Assembly: GCF_042653925.1 (NCBI RefSeq)
Contig: NZ_JBHSFQ010000005.1
Span: forward strand, 124,001 to 188,000
Direction: 5' to 3'
DNA length: 64,000 nt
Source of the DNA: Nocardiopsis_B mangrovi
GTDB lineage: Bacteria; Actinomycetota; Actinomycetes; Streptosporangiales; Streptosporangiaceae
Part shown: in pieces, positions 1 to 7,205 of the stretch
Numbering within the stretch: position 1 is the stretch's first letter
How the letters are laid out: every line of letters begins with the position of its first letter
Notes under the pieces: generated by a model
The model's database searches: none
The model's input: the letters and a program-made list of their open reading frames with translations, nothing else
What the model was told of the DNA's origin: nothing
Position numbers and translations under genes: made by a program

Positions 1-35
1 GAGCCTTCCCGCCACCGGGCTCCGGGCGCGGCCCG

Positions 36-263
36 TCAGCGGCAGCGGCGGGCGTTGAGCCGGGCGGCCTGACGCGTCGGGTGGTCGCGCTCGGCGAGGT
101 CGGCCGCCTTGTGGGCCGCCTCGGCGTAGAGCCGCGCCGCCGTCGCCGGGTCGCCGTCGCGCTCGTGGAGGTACGCCGCCACCGCGGTGTGGCGGGGCAG
201 TGCGGCGTCCGGCTCCCCGAGCGCCGCCAGCCCGGCGCGTGGTCCGTCGGCCTCCCCGACGGC
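36..263 (-). pseudogene. C-terminal remnant of an ECF sigma factor (SigJ/DUF6596 type)
   Basis: About 75 codons, read leftwards, encode a recognisable tail: AVGEADGPRAGLAAL, then an alanine-rich helical segment, then RQAARLNARRCR and a TGA at 36-38. This resembles the end of DUF6596-type ECF sigma factors, where similar 'EADGPAAGL' and 'AARLN' motifs are known. The reading frame stays open further right but runs into a perfect hairpin and the antisense-free end of ohr, with no start codon or sigma2/sigma4 helices. The body of the gene is therefore missing. It looks like a deletion scar rather than a working gene. The family call is from motif memory only. Confidence 0.5.
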
Positions 264-291
264 CCCCGTGCCGCAGGAGGCGGCACGGGGG
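263..291 (-). terminator. Perfect 12-bp hairpin after ohr
   Basis: CCCCCGTGCCGC (263-274) pairs perfectly with GCGGCACGGGGG (280-291) around a 5-nt loop. It lies 17 bp beyond the ohr stop codon, so it is a likely factor-independent terminator. A second hairpin (CCGTCGG 244-250 with CCGACGG 256-262) abuts it. No U-tract follows, which is usual in high-GC actinomycetes. Confidence 0.7.
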
Positions 292-307
292 CGGCGGGGC
301 GGAGCGG

Positions 308-730
308 TCAGGCGGTGGACGAGGTGAGGGTCACCTCGATGTTGCCGCGTGTCGCACGGGAGTAGGGGCAGAACTGGTGGGCGGCCTCGACCAGCTTGGC
401 GACCTCCTCCTCGGGCAGGCCGGGAACGGTGACGTGCAGTTCGACGGCGATGTCGAGGCCGTCGTCGCCGCTGCGGAGGCTGACCTTGGAGTCGATGGTG
501 GAGCCGTCGACCTTGACCTTGGCCTCGCGCGCCATCTTCTTCAGGGCGCCGTGGAAGCAGGCGGCGTAGCCGACCGCGAACAGCTGCTCGGGGTTGGTGC
601 CGGGGCCGTCGTCGCCGCCCACGCCCTTGGGCACCGAAAGGTCGGTGTCCAGGCGGCCGTCGTTGGTGCTGCCGTGTCCCTTGCGGCCTTCGCCGGTGAC
701 GGTGGCCTCGGCTGTGTACAGAACCTTCAC
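308..730 (-). CDS. ohr: Organic hydroperoxide resistance protein Ohr (OsmC family)
   Basis: A 140-residue thiol peroxidase that reduces organic and fatty-acid hydroperoxides in the cytosol; known members are recycled by lipoylated proteins. Both catalytic cysteines are visible: C58 in YAACFHGAL and C121 in QFCPYSRA. The N-terminal Arg/Lys segment GEGRKGHGS and the Ohr-type spacing are also present, which separates it from OsmC. The length is normal for the family. The start is GTG at 730, with GAGGGAG five bases upstream. It lies 25 bp downstream of ohrR on the same strand, so the two are probably co-transcribed and de-repressed by peroxide. A hairpin terminator follows. Confidence 0.95.
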   Translation of the reverse strand: MKVLYTAEATVTGEGRKGHGSTNDGRLDTDLSVPKGVGGDDGPGTNPEQLFAVGYAACFHGALKKMAREAKVKVDGSTIDSKVSLRSGDDGLDIAVELHVTVPGLPEEEVAKLVEAAHQFCPYSRATRGNIEVTLTSSTA

Positions 731-755
731 GGTGTCTCCCTCTGGGATCGGGTGG

Positions 756-1226
756 TCATCGGGCGGCGTGCAGCTCCTGCGCCGCCGCCCCGGCCGATTC
801 GGTGATGCGGTCGAGGAGCGCGCGCAGCTCTCCGACGCCGTCCTCGGGGATCCCGGTAGCGCAGAGCACCCGGTCGGGGATGCCCGTGGCCCGCTCGCGC
901 AGGGCGGCCCCGCGGTCGGTGAGGGCGATGCGCACCACGCGCTCGTCGTCGGTGCCGCGCGTGCGCGCCACCAGCCCGCCGGCCTCCAGCCGGCGCAGCA
1001 GGGGCGAGAGCGTGCCCGAGTCGAGCCGGAGCGCGGCGCCCAGCTCCTTGACGGGGAGCGTGCCCCGCTCCCACAGCACCAGCATGACCAGGTACTGGGG
1101 ATAGGTGAGCCCGAGGTCGGCGAGGAGTTCGCGGTAGAGCCCGGTCAGCGCGCGCGACGCCGCGTAGACGGCGAAGCAGAGCTGGTTGTCCAGGGAGAGC
1201 GGATCGCCCTCCGGCCGTTCGGACAT
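756..1226 (-). CDS. ohrR: MarR-family peroxide sensor OhrR
   Basis: A 156-residue winged-helix repressor. Near the N-terminus LDNQLCFAVYAAS carries the single conserved sensing cysteine (C17) that organic peroxides oxidise in OhrR proteins. The wHTH follows (PVKELGAALRLDSGTLSPLLRRLE) with wing residues around DDERVVRIAL. The ATG at 1226 is preferred over a GTG six bases upstream because AGGAGG sits five bases before the ATG and overlaps the GTG. It precedes ohr on the same strand; in many species the two are divergent. An AT-rich inverted repeat just upstream is the likely operator. Confidence 0.92.
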   Translation of the reverse strand: MSERPEGDPLSLDNQLCFAVYAASRALTGLYRELLADLGLTYPQYLVMLVLWERGTLPVKELGAALRLDSGTLSPLLRRLEAGGLVARTRGTDDERVVRIALTDRGAALRERATGIPDRVLCATGIPEDGVGELRALLDRITESAGAAAQELHAAR

Positions 1227-1248
1227 GCGCACCTCCTCCTCGAAAATT

Positions 1249-1283
1249 CAATTTAGCACAACTTGATTGCCCACAACTTAATT
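1249..1283. promoter_or_regulatory. Likely OhrR operator/promoter
   Basis: An AT-rich island in GC-rich DNA immediately upstream of ohrR. Positions 1249-1269 form an imperfect inverted repeat (CAAT..AG......CT..ATTG). The block CACAACTTGATT (1257-1268) is repeated directly as CACAACTTAATT (1272-1283). The second copy overlaps the stop codon of the upstream MarR gene. Known OhrR operators are AT-rich palindromes around CAA/TTG, so this fits, but it is inferred from position and pattern. Confidence 0.65.
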
Positions 1284-1769
1284 CCCGACGACCTCCGGGC
1301 GTCCGGACGGGTCCCGGTCGTCCGACACCGGGGCCGCGGCCTGGGCGTCGCGCAACTTCACCGAGAGGTCGCGCAGCACGCGCAGCTCACCGGGGTCGAG
1401 CGCGCTCCCCACATAGCGGTCGATGGCGGCCGCGTGCTCACGGCCCACCCGGCGCAGGACCGCGCGCCCGTGGTCGGTCAGGCTCACGACGACGCCGCGC
1501 CGGTCGCCCGGGGCTCCGCAGCGCGACACCAGCCCGTCGTCCTCCATCCGCTCCACGAGCCGGCTGATGCTGGGCTGGGTGAGCAGCACATGCGCGCTGA
1601 GATCGCGCAGCCGGGTGCCGCGGGGGCAGCGGGACAGGGTGTAGAGGACGTCGTATTCGCGCATGGAGACCTCCCATCCGCGGAAGTCGTCCTGGAAGCG
1701 GCGGACCAGCGCCATCTGGGCGCGGGCCAGCGCCTCCCACGCCTCTTCGGCGAGCTCGTTCCTGGACAT
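1278..1769 (-). CDS. MarR-family transcriptional regulator
   Basis: A 163-residue MarR-fold protein. The recognition region is LRDLSAHVLLTQPSISRLVERMEDDGLVSR, followed by the wing GDRRGVVVSLTDHG. It has no OhrR-like N-terminal cysteine, so it is not a second OhrR. The ATG at 1769 is chosen because GGAGG lies about eight bases upstream; in-frame ATGs further up lack a Shine-Dalgarno sequence. It lies just ahead of ohrR on the same strand with 51 bp between, in which the ohrR operator sits. The ligand is unknown. The inverted repeat at 1871-1889 is a candidate binding site in the divergent interval. Confidence 0.85.
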   Translation of the reverse strand: MSRNELAEEAWEALARAQMALVRRFQDDFRGWEVSMREYDVLYTLSRCPRGTRLRDLSAHVLLTQPSISRLVERMEDDGLVSRCGAPGDRRGVVVSLTDHGRAVLRRVGREHAAAIDRYVGSALDPGELRVLRDLSVKLRDAQAAAPVSDDRDPSGRPEVVGN

Positions 1770-1870
1770 CCCACGCCCTCCTCCCGACATCGGCGCGACC
1801 GCGCCCGGCCGCTTCATGATCCCACCGGTCCCGCCCCGAAACCCCGTGGAACGGGGGCCGCACTGGACCC

Positions 1871-1889
1871 TGTGGACCCATGGTCCACA
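1871..1889. promoter_or_regulatory. Inverted repeat between MarR gene and ribosomal-protein operon
   Basis: TGTGGACC (1871-1878) and GGTCCACA (1882-1889) form a perfect 8-bp inverted repeat around CAT. It lies about 100 bp upstream of the MarR start and six bases before the Zur-like box. The size and symmetry fit a MarR dimer site, but the assignment is only positional. Confidence 0.35.
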
Positions 1890-1894
1890 CTGGG

Positions 1895-1913
1895 AATGAA
1901 AACGGTTATCATT
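1895..1913. promoter_or_regulatory. Zur box upstream of zinc-free ribosomal protein operon
   Basis: AATGAAAACGGTTATCATT is a 19-bp palindrome with only three non-complementary positions. It matches the actinobacterial Zur pattern (TGAAAatgatTTTCA-like). It lies 66 bp upstream of the bL33 start. Known Zur regulons include zinc-independent L33/L31 paralogues, so zinc starvation should switch this operon on. Confidence 0.8.
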
Positions 1914-1978
1914 CGCTTGTACACGTCAGGACGGTCCCCCGACACCGACCTGCGATCCCGAGAAACCGGAGGTGCCCC

Positions 1979-2143
1979 ATGGCACGCAACGATCTCCGGC
2001 CGGTGGTCAAGCTGCGCTCCACGGCGCGCACCGGCTACACCTACGTCACCACGAAGAACCGCCGCAACAGCCCCGACCGGCTGACCCTGCGCAAGTACGA
2101 CCCCGTCGTCCGCCGCCACGTCGACTTCCGCGAAGAACGCTGA
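1979..2143 (+). CDS. rpmG: 50S ribosomal protein bL33, zinc-independent paralogue
   Basis: A 54-residue protein, MARNDLRPVVKLRSTARTGY..., with the YVTTKNRRN core of bL33. The CxxC pairs of zinc-binding bL33 are absent (no cysteine at all), so this is the C-minus form that replaces the zinc-containing copy when zinc is scarce. The start at 1979 has CGGAGG upstream (1967-1972). It is first in a three-gene run with bL31 and bL32, behind a strong Zur-like palindrome. Confidence 0.95.
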   Translation: MARNDLRPVVKLRSTARTGYTYVTTKNRRNSPDRLTLRKYDPVVRRHVDFREER

Positions 2144-2167
2144 CGACCCGCCATTCCAGGAGGCCCC

Positions 2168-2413
2168 ATGAAGCCCGGCATCCATCCCGACTACCGCCCC
2201 GTCGTCTTCCGCGACCGCGCGGGCGGCCTCGCGTTCCTGACCCGGTCCACCGCCACGAGCGACACCACCATCGAGTGGGAGGACGGCGCCACCTACCCCG
2301 TCATCGACGTCGAGATCTCCAGCGCGAGCCACCCGTTCTACACGGGCAAGGGCCGCGTCATCGACACCGCCGGCCGGGTCGAGCGCTTCCAGCGGCGCTA
2401 CGGCACGGCGTGA
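2168..2413 (+). CDS. rpmE2: 50S ribosomal protein bL31 type B, zinc-independent
   Basis: An 81-residue type-B bL31. It begins MKPGIHPDYRPVVFRD and contains the typical SSASHPFYTGK and GRVERFQRRYG segments. It lacks the CxxC zinc ligands of type A. The start is preceded by CAGGAGG. It follows bL33 by 24 bp and belongs to the same Zur-controlled transcript. Known role: substitutes in the 50S subunit so that zinc held by the type-A copy can be released. Confidence 0.95.
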   Translation: MKPGIHPDYRPVVFRDRAGGLAFLTRSTATSDTTIEWEDGATYPVIDVEISSASHPFYTGKGRVIDTAGRVERFQRRYGTA

Positions 2414-2489
2414 AGCCCGCCCCGGTCACGCGCCCGGGGCACACCAGACGACCGACCGCCCGATCCCACGACGACCGCCGAGGAATCCC

Positions 2490-2660
2490 ATGGCCGTTCC
2501 CAAACGCCGGATGTCGCGTTCCAACACGCGCAAGCGCCGTTCCCAGTGGCGCGCCGAGACACCCGACCTCGTCCGGCTGACCATCGGCGGGCGCAGCGCG
2601 CTCGTCCCGCACCACCTGGTCCCCGCCTACCGCCGGGGCCTGCTGCCCCTGCCCGACTGA
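2490..2660 (+). CDS. rpmF: 50S ribosomal protein bL32
   Basis: A 56-residue protein hidden in another frame of a longer spurious reading frame. It starts MAVPKRRMSRSNTRKRRSQW, the unmistakable N-terminus of bL32, and ends LLPLPD with TGA at 2658-2660. The zinc cysteines found in many bL32 proteins are absent. GAGGAA lies just upstream of the ATG. It is third in the L33-L31-L32 run, 76 bp after bL31, and is followed by a strong hairpin. A cysteine-free bL32 in a Zur-box operon suggests it is another zinc-sparing paralogue. Confidence 0.9.
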   Translation: MAVPKRRMSRSNTRKRRSQWRAETPDLVRLTIGGRSALVPHHLVPAYRRGLLPLPD

Positions 2661-2709
2661 TCCGGCGCCCGGCCGCGCGGGGGCCCGCACTCGGGGCGCG
2701 GCACGCCAT

Positions 2710-2748
2710 CCCGGCCGGGCCGCTCCCTTCCTCGGCGGTCCGGCCGGG
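2710..2748. terminator. Bidirectional hairpin terminator
   Basis: A 14-bp stem, CCCGGCCGGGCCGC (2710-2723) against GCGGTCCGGCCGGG (2735-2748), with a single G-U wobble and an 11-nt loop. It sits between the convergent ends of rpmF and the MOSC gene and can serve both. Confidence 0.75.
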
Positions 2749-2802
2749 CACGGGCGCCCTCCCGCGCGCGGGCCCACCGCCCCCGTTCGCGTCCCGGCCG
2801 GA

Positions 2803-3345
2803 TCAGACCCGTTCCAGCGGGCGGTGCGGGCCCCGCGGCGCGTCCACACCGATCGCATCCCCGGGACGCACCACGCCGCCGGCGCGCACGATCCCCATCA
2901 CCCCGGCCTTGCGGATGACCGCGCCGTCGGCGTCGCGGCCGACCACCGCCGCCAGCATCCCCTTCTGGAACCCGTCGATCTGCGTGCACGGGTTGCGCAG
3001 CCCGGTCACCTCCACCACCGCATCCGACCCGATCCTCAGCAGCGACCCCGTGGACAGGCCGAGCAGGTCCAGGCCGCGGGTGGTGATGTTCTCGCCGAGG
3101 TCGCCGGCGCCGACCCTGAACCCGGCGGCGCGCAGTTCCTCGTGGAGCTCGGCGTGGATCAGGTGCACCTGGCGCAGGTTGGGCTGTGCGGGGTCGCGCC
3201 GCACCCGCGACAGGTGCTGAACGGTGCGCCCCAGATGCGCGTCGCCCTCCACCCCGAGCCCGGCCAGCAGGCGGATGGCGTCCTGGTCGGCCTTGCTGAA
3301 CGCGTGCACCCCGCTGCGGCTCACCGCCACGACTGCGCCCGCCAT
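2803..3345 (-). CDS. MOSC domain-containing protein
   Basis: A 180-residue single-domain MOSC protein (the molybdenum-cofactor sulfurase C-terminal fold). Signature parts are GDLGENITTRGLDL, the EVTGLRNPCTQID loop with the conserved cysteine (about C120), and a C-terminal GGVVRPGDAI. Stand-alone MOSC proteins such as YiiM act on molybdenum cofactor, in YiiM's case in N-hydroxylated base reduction. The substrate here is not evident. It is monocistronic, with its stop facing rpmF across a shared terminator. Confidence 0.85.
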   Translation of the reverse strand: MAGAVVAVSRSGVHAFSKADQDAIRLLAGLGVEGDAHLGRTVQHLSRVRRDPAQPNLRQVHLIHAELHEELRAAGFRVGAGDLGENITTRGLDLLGLSTGSLLRIGSDAVVEVTGLRNPCTQIDGFQKGMLAAVVGRDADGAVIRKAGVMGIVRAGGVVRPGDAIGVDAPRGPHRPLERV

Positions 3346-3511
3346 CGCGTCCCGTCCCTTCGGCTCGACCGCTCCGGCGCCCCATCATCGCAGTGAGCAC
3401 CGAGCGGGCATATGGGGCGGGGTGAACGGGGGGCAGGGGTGGGGTGCGACGAGGGGGTCGGGGGGTGCGGCGCCGATGAAGCGCGCCGGTCCGCTCCCCT
3501 GTCGGCACCCC

Positions 3512-4345
3512 TCAGTCCGCGGCGACCAGGCGGATCAGGTCGGAGAGCACCTCCGAGGCGGCCCCCGGGTCGAGCGAGCCGAAGCACCGCGGACCGGCGG
3601 TGCCCGCTCCTTCGGCGGAACCGTCGCCGAGCCGCACCCGGGTGATGGTCCGCCCGTCCCCGGACCCGGAGCCGTGCGCGGCCGCCGGGACGGCCGGACC
3701 CAGCTCGACCACCACGGCGCGGTCGCCGCGCAGCGCCCATGAGAGCCGGCCCCCCGCAAAGGCGCCACCACGGTCGTCCAGCTCCCAGCCGCGCTCCGCC
3801 ATGGCGGCCACCCTGTCGGCGGACACGGTGTGGCCGTGGAAAGCGGTGAGCTCCACGGCGCCGCGCTCATCACCGCTCAGAACACGGACCGACCGGCCGA
3901 GCTGGGGGAACGGCTGGAGGATCTCCCGGGCCGCGAACACCCCCACCCAGGCGTCGAGCGCGGCGCCGAGTTCGACGGGGTGCGCGATGCCGACCCTCTC
4001 CCCATCCGCGAGATCCAGGGACCGGCCGTCGACGCCGGCCAAGGTGCCGTCCGGCGCGACACGGAACGCGGCCCCGTCGCCGGCGACCCACACCAGTCCC
4101 CGCGCGGTGGCGCGCAGAAGCGGGTGGTCCAGCACGAGCCTCCGCGCCTCCGCGAGCGCCCATCGGCGCCCCGCCACCATCGCCCGTTCGAGCAGCCGGA
4201 GCCGGTCAGGGTCGACCGCCGGCACCGGGCAGGGCGCGCCGCCGCGTCCCGGATGGCCATCGGCCCACCACGCGCCGGGAATGACGAACGCGTCCGCCCC
4301 GCCGCCTTCGCCGCCGGGTCCGATGCCGTGCTGTGACCGCTGCAC
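3512..4345 (-). CDS. Short DUF4132 (MolR-like C-terminal) protein
   Basis: 277 residues. From about residue 50 it matches the C-terminal part of DUF4132/WGR-type proteins: ERAMVAGRRWALAEARR, LDHPLLRATARGLVW, FRVAPDGTLAGVDG, IAHPVELG and REILQPFPQLGR. Family members are usually around 1000 residues, so this protein holds only the last quarter. The first 45 residues are Gly/Pro-rich and unlike the family. Either the N-terminal part was lost or this is a stand-alone C-terminal domain. The start is uncertain. No function is known for the domain. A weak hairpin (4411-4431) separates it from the gene upstream. Confidence 0.6.
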   Translation of the reverse strand: MQRSQHGIGPGGEGGGADAFVIPGAWWADGHPGRGGAPCPVPAVDPDRLRLLERAMVAGRRWALAEARRLVLDHPLLRATARGLVWVAGDGAAFRVAPDGTLAGVDGRSLDLADGERVGIAHPVELGAALDAWVGVFAAREILQPFPQLGRSVRVLSGDERGAVELTAFHGHTVSADRVAAMAERGWELDDRGGAFAGGRLSWALRGDRAVVVELGPAVPAAAHGSGSGDGRTITRVRLGDGSAEGAGTAGPRCFGSLDPGAASEVLSDLIRLVAAD

Positions 4346-4448
4346 GCTGCCTCCTCAGGCCGTCGCTACGCGGCGAACACTAGGCAGGCCCTATGACAAC
4401 CCCGCCGCGCGCGCCGGCACCGCCCCGGCGCGGCGCCCGGTGGCCGGA

Positions 4449-6842
4449 TCAGATGGCCTTCCACCGCTGGAGCAGGTGGAAGGCCCCCCACCCCGGCAGG
4501 ACGGGGAGCCAGAAGGTGAACAGCCGGAACAGCAGGACCGCAGGCAGGCCCACCGCGGCGGGCACCGCGGCGACGGTGGTCAGGCCGCCGAGCAGCGCGG
4601 CCTCGACGGCGCCCAGCCCGCCGGGCGTGGGGGCGGCCGAGCCGATGGCGTTGCCGGCGAGGAACACCACGGCCACCGCCGCCAGGCTCGCGGTTCCGCC
4701 GAACGCCGCGATGGAGAAGTACAGGCAGAGCACGAACCCGGCGGTGAGCAGCAGGGTGCCGCCGACCCCCATGGCCAGGCGGCGCGGGTTCTGGAGGAGG
4801 TCCAGCATCTGCGGGAGGGTGCCGTGGAAGTAGGGGCGCGCCCGGTCGAACACCGCGCGGCGCAGGCGCGGCAGCACCAGGACCGCAGTGACCGCAAGGC
4901 CGATCACGGCGGTGACCGCGATGAGCGTCCCCGAGGGCGAGAAGTCGGCCACGTAGGCGGTCCCGGTGAGGTAGGCGCACACCAGCAGGATCGGCAGGTG
5001 CGTCACCAGCCCCACGGCCTGGGACAGACCGACCGCCGAGAGCGCGACCCCGGGCGAGGCTCCCATGCAGGTGACGTAGCGGGCGTTGAGGGCGATCGAC
5101 CCGAGCCCGGCGGGCGCCGCGATGCGGATGAAGGAGCCCGCGTAGTGCACCAGCACCGTCGTCCACAGGTTCAGCCGGATGGGCACGAACCCCATGAGCG
5201 CGAGCGCGGCGGCGATCATGCACACCAGCGACGCGGCGAACGAGGCCGACGCCCAGCTGAGATCGGCGCCGGAGATCGTCCCGAAGTCGACGCCGGCGAG
5301 CTGGTAGGCGAGGACGAAGCCGACGACGGTCGCCGCCACCACGCTGACCACGGTGCGGGAACGCATCCGCTCCAGCCGCGCCTGGCGCGCCGGCGCCCCG
5401 GGGGCGAGTTCTGCGATCCGGCCTCGGATCGCGCCCAGGACCTCCCTGCGGGAGCGCAGCCGTTTGCGCAGGCCGAACGGCATCCCGGCGGTCTGGAGGA
5501 ACGGCAGGGCGGCGGCGACGCCCTCCATGCCGAGCACCCGGACGGCGGCGTTCACCGACCGGGTCTCGCCCACCCGCAGCGCCAGGACGGTCAGCAGGGC
5601 GGCGACGTCGAGTGACGCCTTGATCGGTGAGGCGGCGACGCCGCCCCCGGACAGGCCGGTGAACGCGACCCGGCCGCTCGGCCGCCGGCCGATGGTGTCG
5701 CCGTTCAGGCCGCCGTGCACGATGCGGTGGCGGTGCAGCAGGCACAGCTCCGCCCAGACGTCGTCGAGGAGGTCGTCGGTGATGGCGTCGTCGCCGATGT
5801 CGTCGAGGGGCACCAGGCGCAGGTGCTCGTAGACCAGGGCGACCGTGCCGAGGCCGAGTTCGCCGATGGCCAGCACGCGGGGGACGTCGGCGCCGGCGGC
5901 GTGCGAGGCGAACCCGAGCAGCGCCGCGTGTTCGAGGCGGCGGTTCAGGCCGGGCAGGACCGGCGGCGCGACGGGGTCGCGGAGCAGGATCAGGGCCAGG
6001 AGCCGCTTCCACCACCCGCTGGTGTCGTCGGCGCGCATGACGACGACGTCGAGGCGGCGGCCGGCGGTGTCGACGGCGAAGCGCTGGTTGCCCTCGTCGT
6101 CGGTGCCGTCGGAGGCGACCCCGAGGGGGTCGAGGCCGAAGCGGCGCAGTTCGCGGACGAGCCGCTCGGTGGCGGGGACCGGACGCGACAGCCCGATGGC
6201 GTAGCGCGAGGCCGACGCGCACGCCCAGCCGACGAGCACGGTCAGCAGCAGCGCCAGCACGGTGGTCACGCCGGCCAGCACCACCGAGGCGGCGGTGATG
6301 GCGATGCACAGCCACATCGCGCCGCGCAGCCGCGGCAGCCGACCCAGCGGCAACGCCCCGATGTAGGCGACGGCGGCGGCGACGTAGGAGTGCAGGGGGC
6401 TGGTGAAGACGCTGTGCGCCGCGGCCGCGGCGAGCGCTTCGGGCGGTCCGCCCGGGCTGTAGATCGCGGCCACCGTGGCGTTGGCGGCGCCGACGATCCC
6501 GTAGGCGAGGCCGGCCCCGAACAGGGCGCGCGCGACCTGCCGGAACTCACGGCGGAGCAGCCGCTCCACCGCCGTCGCCCCGGCCAGCACGATCATGGTG
6601 AGGTTGGCGGCGCCGGCGAGCAGCGCGAGCAGGGAGGGCGGCAGGAGCGCGCGCAGCTCGGCGGGGGCCGCGGGCTCGGTCTCGCCGGTGACCACCCGCA
6701 CCGCGAACAGCACGGCGGCGACGGCCAGCACCCCGGCCACCCCGAGCAGCAGATCCAGCGGTCTGCGCGCGGTCGGCCGGATCTCCCCCAGCGGAGCAGG
6801 AGCGGGGCTGACCGGGAACGACCGCGGTTCTCCTCGTTTCAC
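4449..6842 (-). CDS. LPG synthase TM/flippase-like membrane protein with kinase-like middle domain
   Basis: 797 residues in three parts. An N-terminal membrane section (about 30-220) has several hydrophobic helices. A soluble middle (about 230-470) contains LVYEHLRLVPLDDI and a kinase-like LLHRHRIVHGGLNGDTI. A C-terminal UPF0104/MprF-type section (about 490-797) has NARYVTC, SAAPTPGGLGAVEAALLGGL and a basic end. In protein kinases the catalytic loop reads HRDxxxxN; here it is IVHGGLN, without the catalytic Asp, so the middle looks like a pseudokinase. The last third is the lipid-translocating fold related to lysyl-phosphatidylglycerol synthase. A role in lipid or polyprenyl-glycan transport across the membrane is inference. 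GTG start. Confidence 0.75.
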   Translation of the reverse strand: MKRGEPRSFPVSPAPAPLGEIRPTARRPLDLLLGVAGVLAVAAVLFAVRVVTGETEPAAPAELRALLPPSLLALLAGAANLTMIVLAGATAVERLLRREFRQVARALFGAGLAYGIVGAANATVAAIYSPGGPPEALAAAAAHSVFTSPLHSYVAAAVAYIGALPLGRLPRLRGAMWLCIAITAASVVLAGVTTVLALLLTVLVGWACASASRYAIGLSRPVPATERLVRELRRFGLDPLGVASDGTDDEGNQRFAVDTAGRRLDVVVMRADDTSGWWKRLLALILLRDPVAPPVLPGLNRRLEHAALLGFASHAAGADVPRVLAIGELGLGTVALVYEHLRLVPLDDIGDDAITDDLLDDVWAELCLLHRHRIVHGGLNGDTIGRRPSGRVAFTGLSGGGVAASPIKASLDVAALLTVLALRVGETRSVNAAVRVLGMEGVAAALPFLQTAGMPFGLRKRLRSRREVLGAIRGRIAELAPGAPARQARLERMRSRTVVSVVAATVVGFVLAYQLAGVDFGTISGADLSWASASFAASLVCMIAAALALMGFVPIRLNLWTTVLVHYAGSFIRIAAPAGLGSIALNARYVTCMGASPGVALSAVGLSQAVGLVTHLPILLVCAYLTGTAYVADFSPSGTLIAVTAVIGLAVTAVLVLPRLRRAVFDRARPYFHGTLPQMLDLLQNPRRLAMGVGGTLLLTAGFVLCLYFSIAAFGGTASLAAVAVVFLAGNAIGSAAPTPGGLGAVEAALLGGLTTVAAVPAAVGLPAVLLFRLFTFWLPVLPGWGAFHLLQRWKAI

Positions 6843-7205
6843 GGACCCAACACTGCCGAATCCCGACCGAGTACCGCATGCCTGCGTACGGCGTGTCCGA
6901 GCCGGACTCCGAATGGCCGCCTGGCGACGGAAGATGCATATTCGCGGCCATTTGCAGGTGCATTCGCCGTAATCGCCTCCGGGGACCTCGTCCGACGGGA
7001 CAGCCCTGCCTTACCGAATTGGCCAAACAATGCTGTCCTGTCCGGAGTCCACGCCGCCGTCCACCCCGGAATGACCGCAGGTCATCGGCACTACCACCCA
7101 CGACAAGATCGCACATCGATGCAGGTGACACGTTTCGGCCAGTGGTATGACCGATTTTCGGGGCACTATCCGGATTTGGGGGGTGATCGGAGTAAGGAGG
7201 CTCCA
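6843..7205. other. Divergent intergenic region upstream of the SARP gene
   Basis: 363 bp between the starts of the flippase-like gene and the SARP gene. It is less GC-rich than its surroundings, with AT-richer patches near 6940-7030 and 7140-7180. A short inverted repeat TGACC-GCA-GGTCA lies at 7072-7084. No coding sequence is convincing; an ATG at 7120 is in frame with the SARP gene but has no Shine-Dalgarno sequence. Confidence 0.5.

Noticed and set aside
2546..3220. A + strand frame running from rpmF into the MOSC gene
   Set aside because: It is a different frame from rpmF and antisense to the MOSC gene, and it crosses a strong terminator.
3600..5615. A 671-codon open frame on the + strand over the DUF4132 and flippase-like genes
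   Set aside because: It is the antisense shadow of two motif-bearing genes, as expected at this GC content, and its product is low-complexity Arg/Gly/Gln.
6878..7150. A 90-codon frame in the region before the SARP gene
   Set aside because: No Shine-Dalgarno sequence, no motif, and it lies in a lower-GC divergent control region.
5715..7205. N-terminal 500-codon extension of the SARP gene
   Set aside because: This part is antisense to the flippase-like gene and low-complexity; the TTG at 7206 with AAGGAGG gives the correct SARP beginning.
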